DNA of 64,000 nt from Endozoicomonas sp. SCSIO W0465 (GTDB lineage: Bacteria > Pseudomonadota > Gammaproteobacteria > Pseudomonadales > Endozoicomonadaceae), in NCBI RefSeq assembly GCF_023716865.1, contig NZ_CP092417.1:784001-848000 (forward strand), read 5' to 3'. The notes beneath the pieces are model-generated. The model saw only the letters and a program-made list of their open reading frames with translations. It was not told the origin of the DNA and did no database searches. The number at the start of each line of letters is the position of its first letter. Positions within the stretch are counted from its first letter, which is position 1. A program made the position numbers and the translations under genes. Below, one piece after another: positions 23,201 through 30,561 of the stretch.

Positions 23201-24129
23201 GCATTCTTCGATTGATGAGCAGCCATGAGTGCTCTCATCATTACCGAGAATTGCCTGGCTTCATCAGATGACTCACTGTTAAATAGAAGTGATCTTGAGA
23301 CCGTAGTGGGTAGGTTTTTGTGATAGTCCCCTTGGAGGTATTGTGTCAAGAATTTCTGATTGTTCTCTGTTAAAAATCGCACTTTTTCTTCCGGGTCTTC
23401 AATATAAATTGTGCCTCTGTGGTCGAATTTTTCTGCAGTACATATTTTTGTTTTAATGCCCGGTATTTTATCTTCATCAATAATATTCAACTGAATGATT
23501 AATGTCTTGCCCGTACTGTTTTTGTCAGCTATGGAGATGCTGATTTGTTCCGGTATGCCAAGTTGTTCAATTCCGGGTATTACTTTTGAACTGATCAGAC
23601 CTTGCAGCCCGGGCTCTTTTGTTAGTCTGCTCAGCAAGTCCATTGCGGAACTCATAGAGCATAGGATATCAATATCGTTAGGCTTTACATCAAAATTCTG
23701 TGCATGTAAGGCGAAAGATCCATGATATACGTAGGCCGTAGTTTGGGTGTGTTCTATGAGCATTCTGACCAGTTCGACCGGAATACCGGTATTGTTGTAT
23801 TTATAAGCATGGCATGCAGAAGTCGATGCCTGAATGTTTTCAGTCATGATGGGTGCTGATTTGAACACGGGTGGTGTGATGTCAGTTTGTATACTGTATA
23901 AACCGGAACTGGCAGGGGTAACGGTTCTTGCTGTAATCATGGAGGGGCAGGGGGCTGATATTTGAACTTGATGCTTGATAATCGAATGGCCAGGAATTTT
24001 TTGTTGTGAGTGAATGTTTTTTTCGCTTTCATGTCCTGTGCCGATGGTTGCTGTTCGCTGGTATCGTTGAACTGGTTGCATAAAGGTTATCCGAAATTTA
24101 ATCCAGTCTGTCAGAAAGAGGGGGAGCAT
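20257..24129 (-). CDS. Paralogue of the preceding giant protein, nucleotidyltransferase-like N-terminus
   Basis: A 1290-residue protein (Met17 at 24081 is an alternative start) related to its downstream neighbour over about residues 115-330. Common segments include GIPVELVRMLIEHTQ, YHGSFALHAQNFDV with NDIDIL (G137-S138...D152-I-D154), IPGIEQLGIPEQISI, KFDHRGTIYIEDPEEKV, and LLFNSESSDEARQFSVMMRALMAAH. Beyond this the two diverge, although both are mostly helical and have a Lys/Glu-rich coiled coil (here about 915-965). No membrane segment or signal peptide is seen. Tandem paralogues, AT-rich composition and isolation from core genes suggest an acquired and duplicated gene. It could be an NTase-type toxin, a polymerase-like enzyme or an injected effector; none is shown. 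Confidence 0.7.
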   Translation of the reverse strand: MLPLFLTDWIKFRITFMQPVQRYQRTATIGTGHESEKNIHSQQKIPGHSIIKHQVQISAPCPSMITARTVTPASSGLYSIQTDITPPVFKSAPIMTENIQASTSACHAYKYNNTGIPVELVRMLIEHTQTTAYVYHGSFALHAQNFDVKPNDIDILCSMSSAMDLLSRLTKEPGLQGLISSKVIPGIEQLGIPEQISISIADKNSTGKTLIIQLNIIDEDKIPGIKTKICTAEKFDHRGTIYIEDPEEKVRFLTENNQKFLTQYLQGDYHKNLPTTVSRSLLFNSESSDEARQFSVMMRALMAAHQSKNAINTFEKNPDQAIKFCNQDSMETLKQSRIDLIKCLREHVKFNDFLAAITARLTSMPKNTEFAQKLLEPFNLEHLQESQTNKTRVIMQNHPAPEGCAGFQPVDPGNLQHTATRMPDIDVTKLSPMDNSRDRKKMDPDMKLLFLNHLPLDQSHKKGNSNDYFLQIQRNQHLHNDTSIPNYDKRQQIITSLTKYMHKNSTYKMMKDEEKKLPDMMKTNQSREAVKNSKKTCPDHCIYLCIAPSLPFTANVMMRFSTKFLPEYCIPSFSTQSLLSISQKHKVLKDAFGADNIKELSGSHLQPIVYVFEILDDTFHEKVKKLANSTNENKSEVESDLLLHSKFITHITLIALLHFQRDVSLDNAFIFSSIFYYMLTHIKTSRTVYAITKAPYFELVRGLLTMLSHDTIKEEIAPIMLGMVKRTTTEESLPAFNFSRQEQQKERLRKKLQDRKDKHNSYEDMIINMGNHVAALLQEELVHILICSFKKMDLTPYYLATFDTVSDLPIFSPKISKNQRIYQEFRNHLLGLIHFMIDNTQKMCHWNADVVTSRKFIESVEAWHPRLNQLLATLAGWQPGHGEKTTYNQWPSMALNKHKNGEQPLPPDLLPLIEDSIQLKKETIIKKLEEDKSIRQFEQDADCWAKQIDELNKKKVKKLAKPYKEQQSKKSTSLTMTKESPEQNSGKSPEQKAEGTTGLFFADKVVNYCRGIDFTKDFETLQAKVPEHMDRELGSDGDRLFLYTEMAFQCFHANRQRIAMTSVAMRDATSTYKKLTSALSTPKREFTNRRQSTEWLARFFSSSELSPKKLLRLSLETTVERLEDTRKSLDNALSLFRLAVEPGLELIQAMEEPDFIFRGKLPLKELILHFDMCRDAMKLLTYEFREPLNYPIITHELPDLKKKLFEQLRFYGPNSFKSIAHIHSKDPSYESAMAALKQMEDDKEKYCKYNQSAGSTEKTETDELLNKFIQIDNGLKSFYSKTSGVSTVLY

Positions 24130-24413
24130 TTCTTATAGATATTTTCAGCGCCTGTTGATAATTAGCATGGTCAGTTCTTGGCCCTATTGACCGGATAGCA
24201 ATTCCCAATCTGAACTAAAACCCTTAATTTTTCTGCGCTGGTGGCGAGTTAAAGGATATGAGTATCGCAAACTCTTTTACCTGAATTTTGTGCTTGATAA
24301 GCATGGTCCCCGGCAAGCCGGGGGAGTCACATGGGATCTTGAGCATCTCGCAGATGGCATAAAATGTTTAGCACAACCAAGCGGGAATTGCTGATGAATT
24401 GCATTTTAGGAGC

Positions 24414-24583
24414 GGATCTGTCCTGAAATAATATCCACATTTCTGAATATCAAAACTACGTTCGTCCTGAGGCTGTCGAAGGGCGTGAACTCCGGCCTCA
24501 TTTATTGTGCCAATCACCCGTCGACAAGCTCAGGATGAACGGAAATTGAGTTCAAAATGTGGAAATTATTTCGGGACAATTCC
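24414..24583. repeat. 170-bp palindromic, MITE-like repeat
   Basis: Two nested inverted repeats. The outer arms start GGATCTGTCCTGAAATAAT and GGAATTGTCCCGAAATAAT (second read on the minus strand) and continue to a shared CCACATTT. The inner arms are CGTTCGTCCTGAGG...GTCGAAG (24459-24481) and CGTCGACAAGCTCAGGATG (from 24520). No ORF is inside. The structure suggests a non-autonomous mobile repeat or a repeat inserted in another repeat. The flanks 24130-24413 and 24584-24646 hold no gene. Confidence 0.7.
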
Positions 24584-24646
24584 TTATTGGTTTTTAGTTG
24601 TTCCGCTCTGGTTTAGTCTCTTCCACTATGAATGACGCCCATTCCT

Positions 24647-25774
24647 TCAGGATGAGAGCACCATATTATCCCGGTGCAGCAACTCAGGCTCACGCTGATA
24701 ACCTAACAGTGCCTTGATCTGGTGACTGGGCTTGCCAATAATGCGTTGTGCTTCGCTGGCACCATAATTGATCAGACCACGGGCCACTTCACGACCACTT
24801 TCATCCAGACAGGTAACCATTTCGCCACGCTGGAAGTTTCCTCTCAGCGCTTTTACCCCCACTGGCAACAGGCTCTTACCCTGCGTCTTGAGTACACCAA
24901 CAGCTCCCGCATCCAGTATCAATTCACCCGACGTCTTGAGGTGTCCCTGCAGCCACTGCTTGCGTGCTGCCATCGGCTCCTGATCCGGAAGCAGCAAAGT
25001 ACCCAGTGCTTCACCGGCAAAAACCCGGCTAATGACATTGTCCGTACGACCACCCACAATCACTGTAGCTGCGCCGGATGCCGAAGCCTGACGGGAAGCC
25101 CGTAACTTGGTCTGCATGCCACCACGCCCCAGGCGACCACTGCCACCACCGGCCATGGCATCCAGAGATTCCTCTCGGGCACGCACTTCATGAATCAGTC
25201 TGGCATCGGGATTGGTTCTTGGGTCGGCGGTAAACAGGCCATCCTGATCCGTCAGAATCACCAGAACATCCGCTTCCACCTGATTTGCCACCAGTGCTGC
25301 CAATGTGTCGTTATCACCAAAACGAAGTTCGTCAGTAACCACGGTGTCATTTTCATTAATAACCGGCACCACACCCATTGCCAGCAGGGTTTTCAGTGTG
25401 CTTCGGGCATTCAGATAACGTCGGCGATGACTGTGATCATCGTGGGTCAACAACACCAGTGCTGGTTGAACACCGTATTTCTGAAAACCAACCTCCCAGG
25501 CCTGCACCAAACGAGCCTGACCAACCGCCGCTGCTGCCTGCAACTGATGAAGTGCCGTTGGCCGTTCCATCCAGCCCAGCTTTTCCATGCCTGCAGCTAC
25601 GGCACCGGAAGAGACCAGCACAACCTCAGCCCCCTGATCACGCAGCTGGCACATCTGAGTTACCCAGGCGTCCATTCGATCGAGATCAAGACCCTGCCCT
25701 TCATTGGTTAGCAGCGCACTGCCAATTTTGATAACCCAGCGCCGGGCTGCCCGTAACCGATTGCGTGCGCTCAT
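24647..25774 (-). CDS. proB: Glutamate 5-kinase
   Basis: Phosphorylates glutamate to glutamyl 5-phosphate, the first step of proline synthesis. The 375-residue product has the amino-acid kinase domain (VIKIGSALLTNEGQGLD, VLVSSGAVAAGMEKL, VVPVINENDTV, LVILTDQDGLFTADPR, GRGGMQTKLRASRQA) and a C-terminal PUA domain (about 285-360, ending LINYGASEAQRIIGKPSHQI). The start overlaps the stop of obgE by 4 bp, so the two are co-translated. It is full length by comparison with E. coli (367). Confidence 0.97.
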   Translation of the reverse strand: MSARNRLRAARRWVIKIGSALLTNEGQGLDLDRMDAWVTQMCQLRDQGAEVVLVSSGAVAAGMEKLGWMERPTALHQLQAAAAVGQARLVQAWEVGFQKYGVQPALVLLTHDDHSHRRRYLNARSTLKTLLAMGVVPVINENDTVVTDELRFGDNDTLAALVANQVEADVLVILTDQDGLFTADPRTNPDARLIHEVRAREESLDAMAGGGSGRLGRGGMQTKLRASRQASASGAATVIVGGRTDNVISRVFAGEALGTLLLPDQEPMAARKQWLQGHLKTSGELILDAGAVGVLKTQGKSLLPVGVKALRGNFQRGEMVTCLDESGREVARGLINYGASEAQRIIGKPSHQIKALLGYQREPELLHRDNMVLSS

Positions 25775-26973
25775 ACGTAGAACACCTCGACATCATGATC
25801 ATCATCATCATTGTCGTCGTCATCGTTATCTGCCGCTTTTTTGGCCGCTCGACGGGCGCGACGCTCTTCCGCCAGCTCGCGCATGCGCATGCGAGCCTCA
25901 GATTCCATCTTGCTCAGCTGCTCTTCTTCCTGCCTGGCCAGCTCTTCATTCTCACTTTGTTCCAGGGCACGCTCTTCGATAAAACTCATGATATTCTGGC
26001 AAAGAATCTCGGTACCCATACCAGAAATAGCGGATGTCTGGTAAACAGGTCCCGTCCAGTTCAGCTCCTTGATAATATGCTGGCAGACAGCTTCACGCTG
26101 ATCATCTGGTAGCAAATCAACTTTATTCAGTACCAGCCAGCGATCCCGGTTCGCCAGGGTTTCACTGAACTGCTCCAGTTCATGAATGATCGCCCTGGCC
26201 GATTCAGCCGGATCGGTGTTGTCATAAGGCGCCACATCAACAAGGTGCAGCAGGATGCGGCAGCGAGCCAGATGCTTCAGGAAGCGAATACCAAGACCAG
26301 CGCCTTCAGCAGCGCCCTCGATCAGACCGGGAATATCAGCAATGACGAAGCCACGATGGCGGTCTACCGCTACCACACCAAGATTGGGAACAAGGGTAGT
26401 GAATGGATAATCAGCCACCTTTGGACGAGCCTGGGATACGGCACGAATGAATGTGGATTTACCCGCGTTGGGCATACCCAGCAGCCCCACATCGGCAATC
26501 ACCTTAAGCTCAAGGCGAAGATCCCGGCGCTCGCCTTCTGACCCTGGGCTGGTCTGTCTCGGCGCCCGGTTGACACTGGATTTGTAGCGGGTATTCCCCA
26601 GGCCGTGAAAGCCACCCTGGGCGACCTTAACACGCTCACCAACATGAGTCAGATCACAGATAACTTCTTCAGTCTCGTTATCCACAACCGTGGTACCTAC
26701 CGGTACTTTCAACTCAATATCCACACCTTTGGCACCGGTACAGTTGCGGCCACGCCCGGGCTCGCCATTCTGCGCCTGATAGTGTTTCTGGTAACGGTAA
26801 TCCACAAGGGTGTTCAGGTCATTGTCAGCAATCACATAGATGCTGCCACCATCACCACCGTCGCCACCATCGGGGCCGCCTTTTTCAATAAATTTTTCAC
26901 GGCGAAAGCTCAGACAGCCATTACCACCTTTACCCGCCTGAACCGTGATTGTCGCTTCATCTACAAACTTCAT
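25771..26973 (-). CDS. obgE: Obg-family GTPase (ObgE/CgtA)
   Basis: Ribosome-associated GTPase needed for 50S maturation and stress control. The 400-residue product has the glycine-rich Obg domain (about 1-158, MKFVDEATITVQAGKGGNG), the G domain with G1 LLGMPNAGKST, G3 DIPGLIEGA and G4 NKVDLL, and a highly acidic Asp-rich C-terminal tail that ends EVFYV. It sits directly before proB and follows the ribosomal genes rplU-rpmA, the standard order, except that an unrelated gene and about 480 bp of noncoding DNA now separate it from rpmA. Confidence 0.97.
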   Translation of the reverse strand: MKFVDEATITVQAGKGGNGCLSFRREKFIEKGGPDGGDGGDGGSIYVIADNDLNTLVDYRYQKHYQAQNGEPGRGRNCTGAKGVDIELKVPVGTTVVDNETEEVICDLTHVGERVKVAQGGFHGLGNTRYKSSVNRAPRQTSPGSEGERRDLRLELKVIADVGLLGMPNAGKSTFIRAVSQARPKVADYPFTTLVPNLGVVAVDRHRGFVIADIPGLIEGAAEGAGLGIRFLKHLARCRILLHLVDVAPYDNTDPAESARAIIHELEQFSETLANRDRWLVLNKVDLLPDDQREAVCQHIIKELNWTGPVYQTSAISGMGTEILCQNIMSFIEERALEQSENEELARQEEEQLSKMESEARMRMRELAEERRARRAAKKAADNDDDDNDDDDHDVEVFYV

Positions 26974-27451
26974 TGCCTGACTCTCTTACATCCCTACAGA
27001 CAGGGAGCACCATGCATCGCTCAACCACCCACTGTACGTACCGGCACATATTCAATTGCCGCTGGAGACTCCCGGTGAGAAACCTGAAAACCCTGACATT
27101 GAGTGATCTATAGACTTGAAGGGATTTTAGTTCGAACCAGATAGAAATCGACATCTTAGCCAGACGTCACCCATATTCTGCTCGGACTGTCCACAGCAAG
27201 AACTGCGATAAACAGCCATTCAGAAACGTTCTATCAATTCAAGAAAATATTCAGCCAGATGCAGTCATTAGCACCAGGCAAAACGCATCTGAGCATAATA
27301 ACAAATGTACCAAAACATAAATACTCGCTTTCAACTGAGTATCACTGGAGTGGTATGGTTGTTGGTCATGGATATTAAGAAATACATGTCCTGACAAACT
27401 TTCAATAACAACCGATTATGTGGAAATAGTCAGGTTGTTCATTGATGCTGC
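26974..27451. other. Intergenic region upstream of obgE
   Basis: About 480 bp with no recognisable gene. It should hold the obgE-proB promoter, because the insertion of the neighbouring hypothetical gene separates obgE from the rplU-rpmA transcript. Confidence 0.5.
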
Positions 27452-28072
27452 TTAGTGGACAAACTGGAAATCAGTGTCATCAAGAGGAATGCTTTCAGTC
27501 ATATCCTTGCATTCCTGATTCTGGGAGTAACTGCCATCCGGGAATTTTAAGCCTGTTGTTCCGGGTGCATCCTTTAAAACAGTCATGGAGCGTAAAAACT
27601 GATTTTTATGAGTATCACTGTTAACAGAATCTAAACCGTGTCTCAGAAACAGAGCCTCGATAAAGTTGGGGATATTTTCCTTTTTAACTTTAATATGGCA
27701 ATGCCACCCGTTAATACAGTCTGTTTGGGTGGTTGGATACTCAGCTCGGTGCAATCTGGCTTCATGCTCTGGCTGGTCATTAAAAATCATATCTCCCAGC
27801 CCGTAAGACAGCGATCGCTGGCACTCCTTTCCGGTAAAAAAAATTTTACCTTTAGGGTAATAAAGGGTTAACACATCACTGGGAAATACAGCCCTTTCTG
27901 TTAGCTTTACCGCATTTAATCCTGACTCGCTTTTGGGGAAGTACGTAAAACTTAGGGAAACTGGCTTAATCCCAGTCGATGCTGATTCAGCAATCGGCAT
28001 AGAACTGCCCAGCAAAGGGCTCGAATCCAAAACAGCTGAATATGTGGCGGGCTGAACTGGTAAACCGTCCAT
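27452..28072 (-). CDS. Unrecognised 206-residue protein inserted between rpmA and obgE
   Basis: No family is recognised. The start has a strong AAGGAG 10 bases upstream, so translation is likely. The product is soluble, with a Ser-rich N-terminus and a central segment containing LTLYYPKGKIFFTGKECQRSLSYGLGDMIF and a Cys/His-containing stretch (TQTDCINGWHCHIKVKK). It sits on the same strand within the otherwise conserved rplU-rpmA-obgE-proB order, after the rpmA terminator, so it probably has its own promoter. It looks like an accessory insertion into a core locus. Confidence 0.65.
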   Translation of the reverse strand: MDGLPVQPATYSAVLDSSPLLGSSMPIAESASTGIKPVSLSFTYFPKSESGLNAVKLTERAVFPSDVLTLYYPKGKIFFTGKECQRSLSYGLGDMIFNDQPEHEARLHRAEYPTTQTDCINGWHCHIKVKKENIPNFIEALFLRHGLDSVNSDTHKNQFLRSMTVLKDAPGTTGLKFPDGSYSQNQECKDMTESIPLDDTDFQFVH

Positions 28073-28166
28073 AATAGATACACTCCTTTGTATTTACATG
28101 CATTCGCACATTGAATCAGGTTAATCGTTGGACAGCTTAACCCTGTAATGGTTCCCTATACATGCA

Positions 28167-28190
28167 AAAGCCCCGCAGTAGCGGGGCTTT
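28167..28190 (-). terminator. Terminator of the rplU-rpmA operon
   Basis: AAAGCCCCGC and its complement GCGGGGCTTT enclose a 4-base loop. Read on the minus strand, the stem is followed by a short T tract (CTTTTGC). It lies about 67 bp past the rpmA stop. The symmetric A/T flanks also allow action in the other direction. Confidence 0.85.
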
Positions 28191-28256
28191 CAGAGGAGGA
28201 GTCAGCCTGATGAACGCACAGCTATCATCAGATAATCACTGACAACCCAAGCGCCA

Positions 28257-28514
28257 TTATGCAGCAGCTACGCTGACATACTTGCGTTTTTTAGGGCCTT
28301 TTACCTCAAACACGACTTTACCGTCGGTCTTGGCAAACAGGGTGTGATCCTTACCGATACCGACGTTAGCACCAGCGTGGAATTTGGTTCCACGCTGACG
28401 AACGATGATGGCACCCGCCTGGATAGCCTGGCCGCCAAAGATCTTGACACCAAGGCGTTTACTTTCTGAATCGCGACCGTTGCGGGTACTACCGCCAGCT
28501 TTTTTGTGAGCCAT
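28257..28514 (-). CDS. rpmA: 50S ribosomal protein L27
   Basis: An 85-residue L27, beginning MAHKKAGGSTRNGRDSESK, the conserved N-terminus that reaches the peptidyl transferase centre, and containing GVKIFGGQ and FHAGANVGIGKDHTLFA. It is full length. The gene is 97 bp downstream of rplU on the same strand with an AAGGAG-like site before the ATG. Confidence 0.98.
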   Translation of the reverse strand: MAHKKAGGSTRNGRDSESKRLGVKIFGGQAIQAGAIIVRQRGTKFHAGANVGIGKDHTLFAKTDGKVVFEVKGPKKRKYVSVAAA

Positions 28515-28611
28515 CTTGCTCTCCTTTTATCCCGGACCTGTCACCGGCTACCACACCAGGGACTGCCCTTAGAAGTATTCAACAGGTTTGCTACCAACCT
28601 GTCAGCAATTA

Positions 28612-28923
28612 TTAACCGGCAATTCCGGTGATCTTCAGCTCAGTGAACCACTGACGATGGCCCATCTGCTTGCGGTGATGCTTACGACGCTTGAACTTGA
28701 TGATCTTGATTTTTGGACCACGGCCGTGGCTGACAACTTCAGCAGTAACCCTGGCACCTTCAACCACGGGAGCACCGACTTTCAGCTCTTCGCCATTGGC
28801 GATCAGCAGAACGTCGTTGATTTCCACGCTTTCGCCAGCGGCGTTGCCCAGTTTTTCTACCTTCAGGATTTCTCCTTCGGTAACGCGGTACTGTTTACCA
28901 CCAGTTCTGATAACTGCGTACAT
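28612..28923 (-). CDS. rplU: 50S ribosomal protein L21
   Basis: A 103-residue L21, identical in length to that of E. coli, starting MYAVIRTGGKQYRVTEGE and ending with the basic RRKHHRKQMGHRQ and FTELKITGI segments. A longer in-frame reading adds 22 upstream residues without similarity, so the ATG at 28923 is chosen. It is first in the rplU-rpmA operon; its leader runs into the tandem repeats at 29026-29192. Confidence 0.97.
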   Translation of the reverse strand: MYAVIRTGGKQYRVTEGEILKVEKLGNAAGESVEINDVLLIANGEELKVGAPVVEGARVTAEVVSHGRGPKIKIIKFKRRKHHRKQMGHRQWFTELKITGIAG

Positions 28924-29025
28924 GATTTGATCTCCGAAAATCCTTAAGAGCCTCTTTGTCAAAGGCATCCACCTGCCCCGGAAAGGCACAGGGGAATTTT
29001 TAGCTATCTAAAAACCACTTCTCGT

Positions 29026-29192
29026 GAAGCTGGAGGCTTATTAATAAAGCTGGACGCTTTCTTAATAAACCTGAAGGCTCCTAATTTGAAGCTGAAAGCT
29101 CCTTATGTGAAGCTGAAGGCTCCTTATTTGAAGCTGAAGGCTCCTTATTTGAAGCTGAAGGCTCCTTATTTGAAGCTGAAGGCTCCTGCACG
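29026..29192. repeat. 21-bp tandem repeats between rplU and ispB
   Basis: Five near-identical head-to-tail copies of GAAGCTGAAGGCTCCTTATTT occupy 29088-29192, preceded by two or three degenerate copies from 29026. The unit is a multiple of three, so a minus-strand reading from about 29274 gives a heptad repeat SLQLQIR; no family or ribosome binding site supports this as a gene. The array lies in the presumed promoter/leader zone of rplU and upstream of ispB. Confidence 0.85.
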
Positions 29193-29420
29193 CCAAACGG
29201 GCGATTATCGCCTTGCAGGCACCATCAGGGTTGGGCGGCACCTCATGAGCTGAAGGATAACTGAAACCAGTCATTCATTAGCGATCCATGACAAAGCGGC
29301 ACACCGCACCGGATTCTCAGATAGGGGTGCAAATTTTAAGGGAGTCCAGCCCCACTGGCAAGACCTGTTGGCATTTTATCCTCCCCTGCCCGGAGAGAGG
29401 GATAAAAAGGCTTGCCGCTT

Positions 29421-29468
29421 GTTGCACAGGAAGTTGCACAGAAAGTTGCACAGAAAGTTGCACAGGAA
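29421..29468. repeat. 12-bp tandem repeats upstream of ispB
   Basis: Four copies of GTTGCACAG(A/G)AA in direct orientation with an exact 12-bp period, about 110 bp before the ispB start. They may be binding sites or simple slippage products; no partner protein is evident. Confidence 0.75.
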
Positions 29469-29579
29469 TAAGCAAACACCACACAACGGCTCTGTATTCG
29501 TGCCTTCATCACAGGCTGCTATTGACAGTTGCAGTAGCACTAAATACGATGCCCCATTTTGTCCCACCAAATAAGCCAG

Positions 29580-30557
29580 ATGCCGGACAGACAACAAGCC
29601 TCTTTTCAGACCGCAGTCCATGACGATTTCCACAGAGTGAACGAGTGCATTCATGAGCAGTTGTACTCTGATGTCGCCCTGGTCAGCCAAATCGGTGAAT
29701 ACATCATAAAATCCGGTGGCAAGCGGTTGCGCCCATTGCTGGTCCTGCTGACGGCCCGGGCCTGTGGTTACAATGACTACAACCATGTCCCACTGGCGGC
29801 CATTATTGAATTCCTGCACACAGCGACCCTGCTCCATGATGATGTTGTGGATCAGTCGGACCTGCGCCGTGGCAGGGACACCGCCAATGCGCTATGGGGC
29901 AACGCGCCCAGTGTTCTGGTGGGTGACTTTCTTTATTCCCGCGCATTTCAGATGATGGTTGGGCTGGAGAGTTTGAAGCTGTTGCATATTCTGGCAGATG
30001 CCACTAATGTCATTGCCGAGGGTGAGGTCATGCAGCTGATGAACATCAATGATGCTGATATCTCTGAAGATGACTATATGGAAGTTATTCGCTGCAAAAC
30101 CGCCATGTTGTTCAGGGCCTCCAGCCAGACCGCTGCGGTGCTGAGCAAAGCCAGCCCGGAACTGGAAAGTGATATGACTCACTATGGTAATTACCTCGGC
30201 ATTGCCTTTCAGCTGATTGATGACCTGCTGGACTATCAAGGTGACACCGAAAGCATGGGCAAAAATCTTGGTGATGATCTGGCTGAAGGTAAACCCACAC
30301 TGCCTCTGATCTATACTCTGAAACATGGTACCAACGCTCAGAAGGCTCTCGTTAGAGATGCCATTGAGCAGGGTGGAAGAGAGAATATTGAAGCCGTGGT
30401 AGAAGCCGTTCGCAGTTGTGGAGCACTTCAGTACACGGCTGCTAAAGCCCGGGAATACTCAGCCAATGCCAAGCGGTGCCTGCGTTTGCTTCCTGAAGGT
30501 AAGTACCGCAGCGCAATGGCAGACCTTGCGGACTTTGCGGTCGTACGTAGTTTCTGA
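29580..30557 (+). CDS. ispB: Octaprenyl diphosphate synthase
   Basis: Trans-prenyltransferase that extends farnesyl diphosphate to the side chain of ubiquinone. From the ATG at 29580 the product has 325 residues, with both aspartate-rich motifs (FARM-type LLHDDVVDQSD and SARM-type LIDDLLDYQGD), GGKRLRPLLVLL and the GDDLAEGKPTLPLIY segment. It closely tracks E. coli IspB. An in-frame TTG seven codons earlier is less likely as a start. It is divergent from rplU, the common gammaproteobacterial arrangement, and converges with the next gene with a 4-bp gap. Confidence 0.95.
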   Translation: MPDRQQASFQTAVHDDFHRVNECIHEQLYSDVALVSQIGEYIIKSGGKRLRPLLVLLTARACGYNDYNHVPLAAIIEFLHTATLLHDDVVDQSDLRRGRDTANALWGNAPSVLVGDFLYSRAFQMMVGLESLKLLHILADATNVIAEGEVMQLMNINDADISEDDYMEVIRCKTAMLFRASSQTAAVLSKASPELESDMTHYGNYLGIAFQLIDDLLDYQGDTESMGKNLGDDLAEGKPTLPLIYTLKHGTNAQKALVRDAIEQGGRENIEAVVEAVRSCGALQYTAAKAREYSANAKRCLRLLPEGKYRSAMADLADFAVVRSF

Positions 30558-30561
30558 TCGT

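Noticed and set aside
29062..29274. A 70-codon minus-strand frame ending in a heptad repeat SLQLQIR
   Set aside because: The open frame follows from a 21-bp tandem repeat divisible by three; no ribosome binding site or supporting similarity. Kept as a repeat, not a gene.
29421..29468. 12-bp direct repeats considered as replication iterons
   Set aside because: No Rep protein, DnaA boxes or partition genes nearby, and the surrounding genes are core chromosomal.
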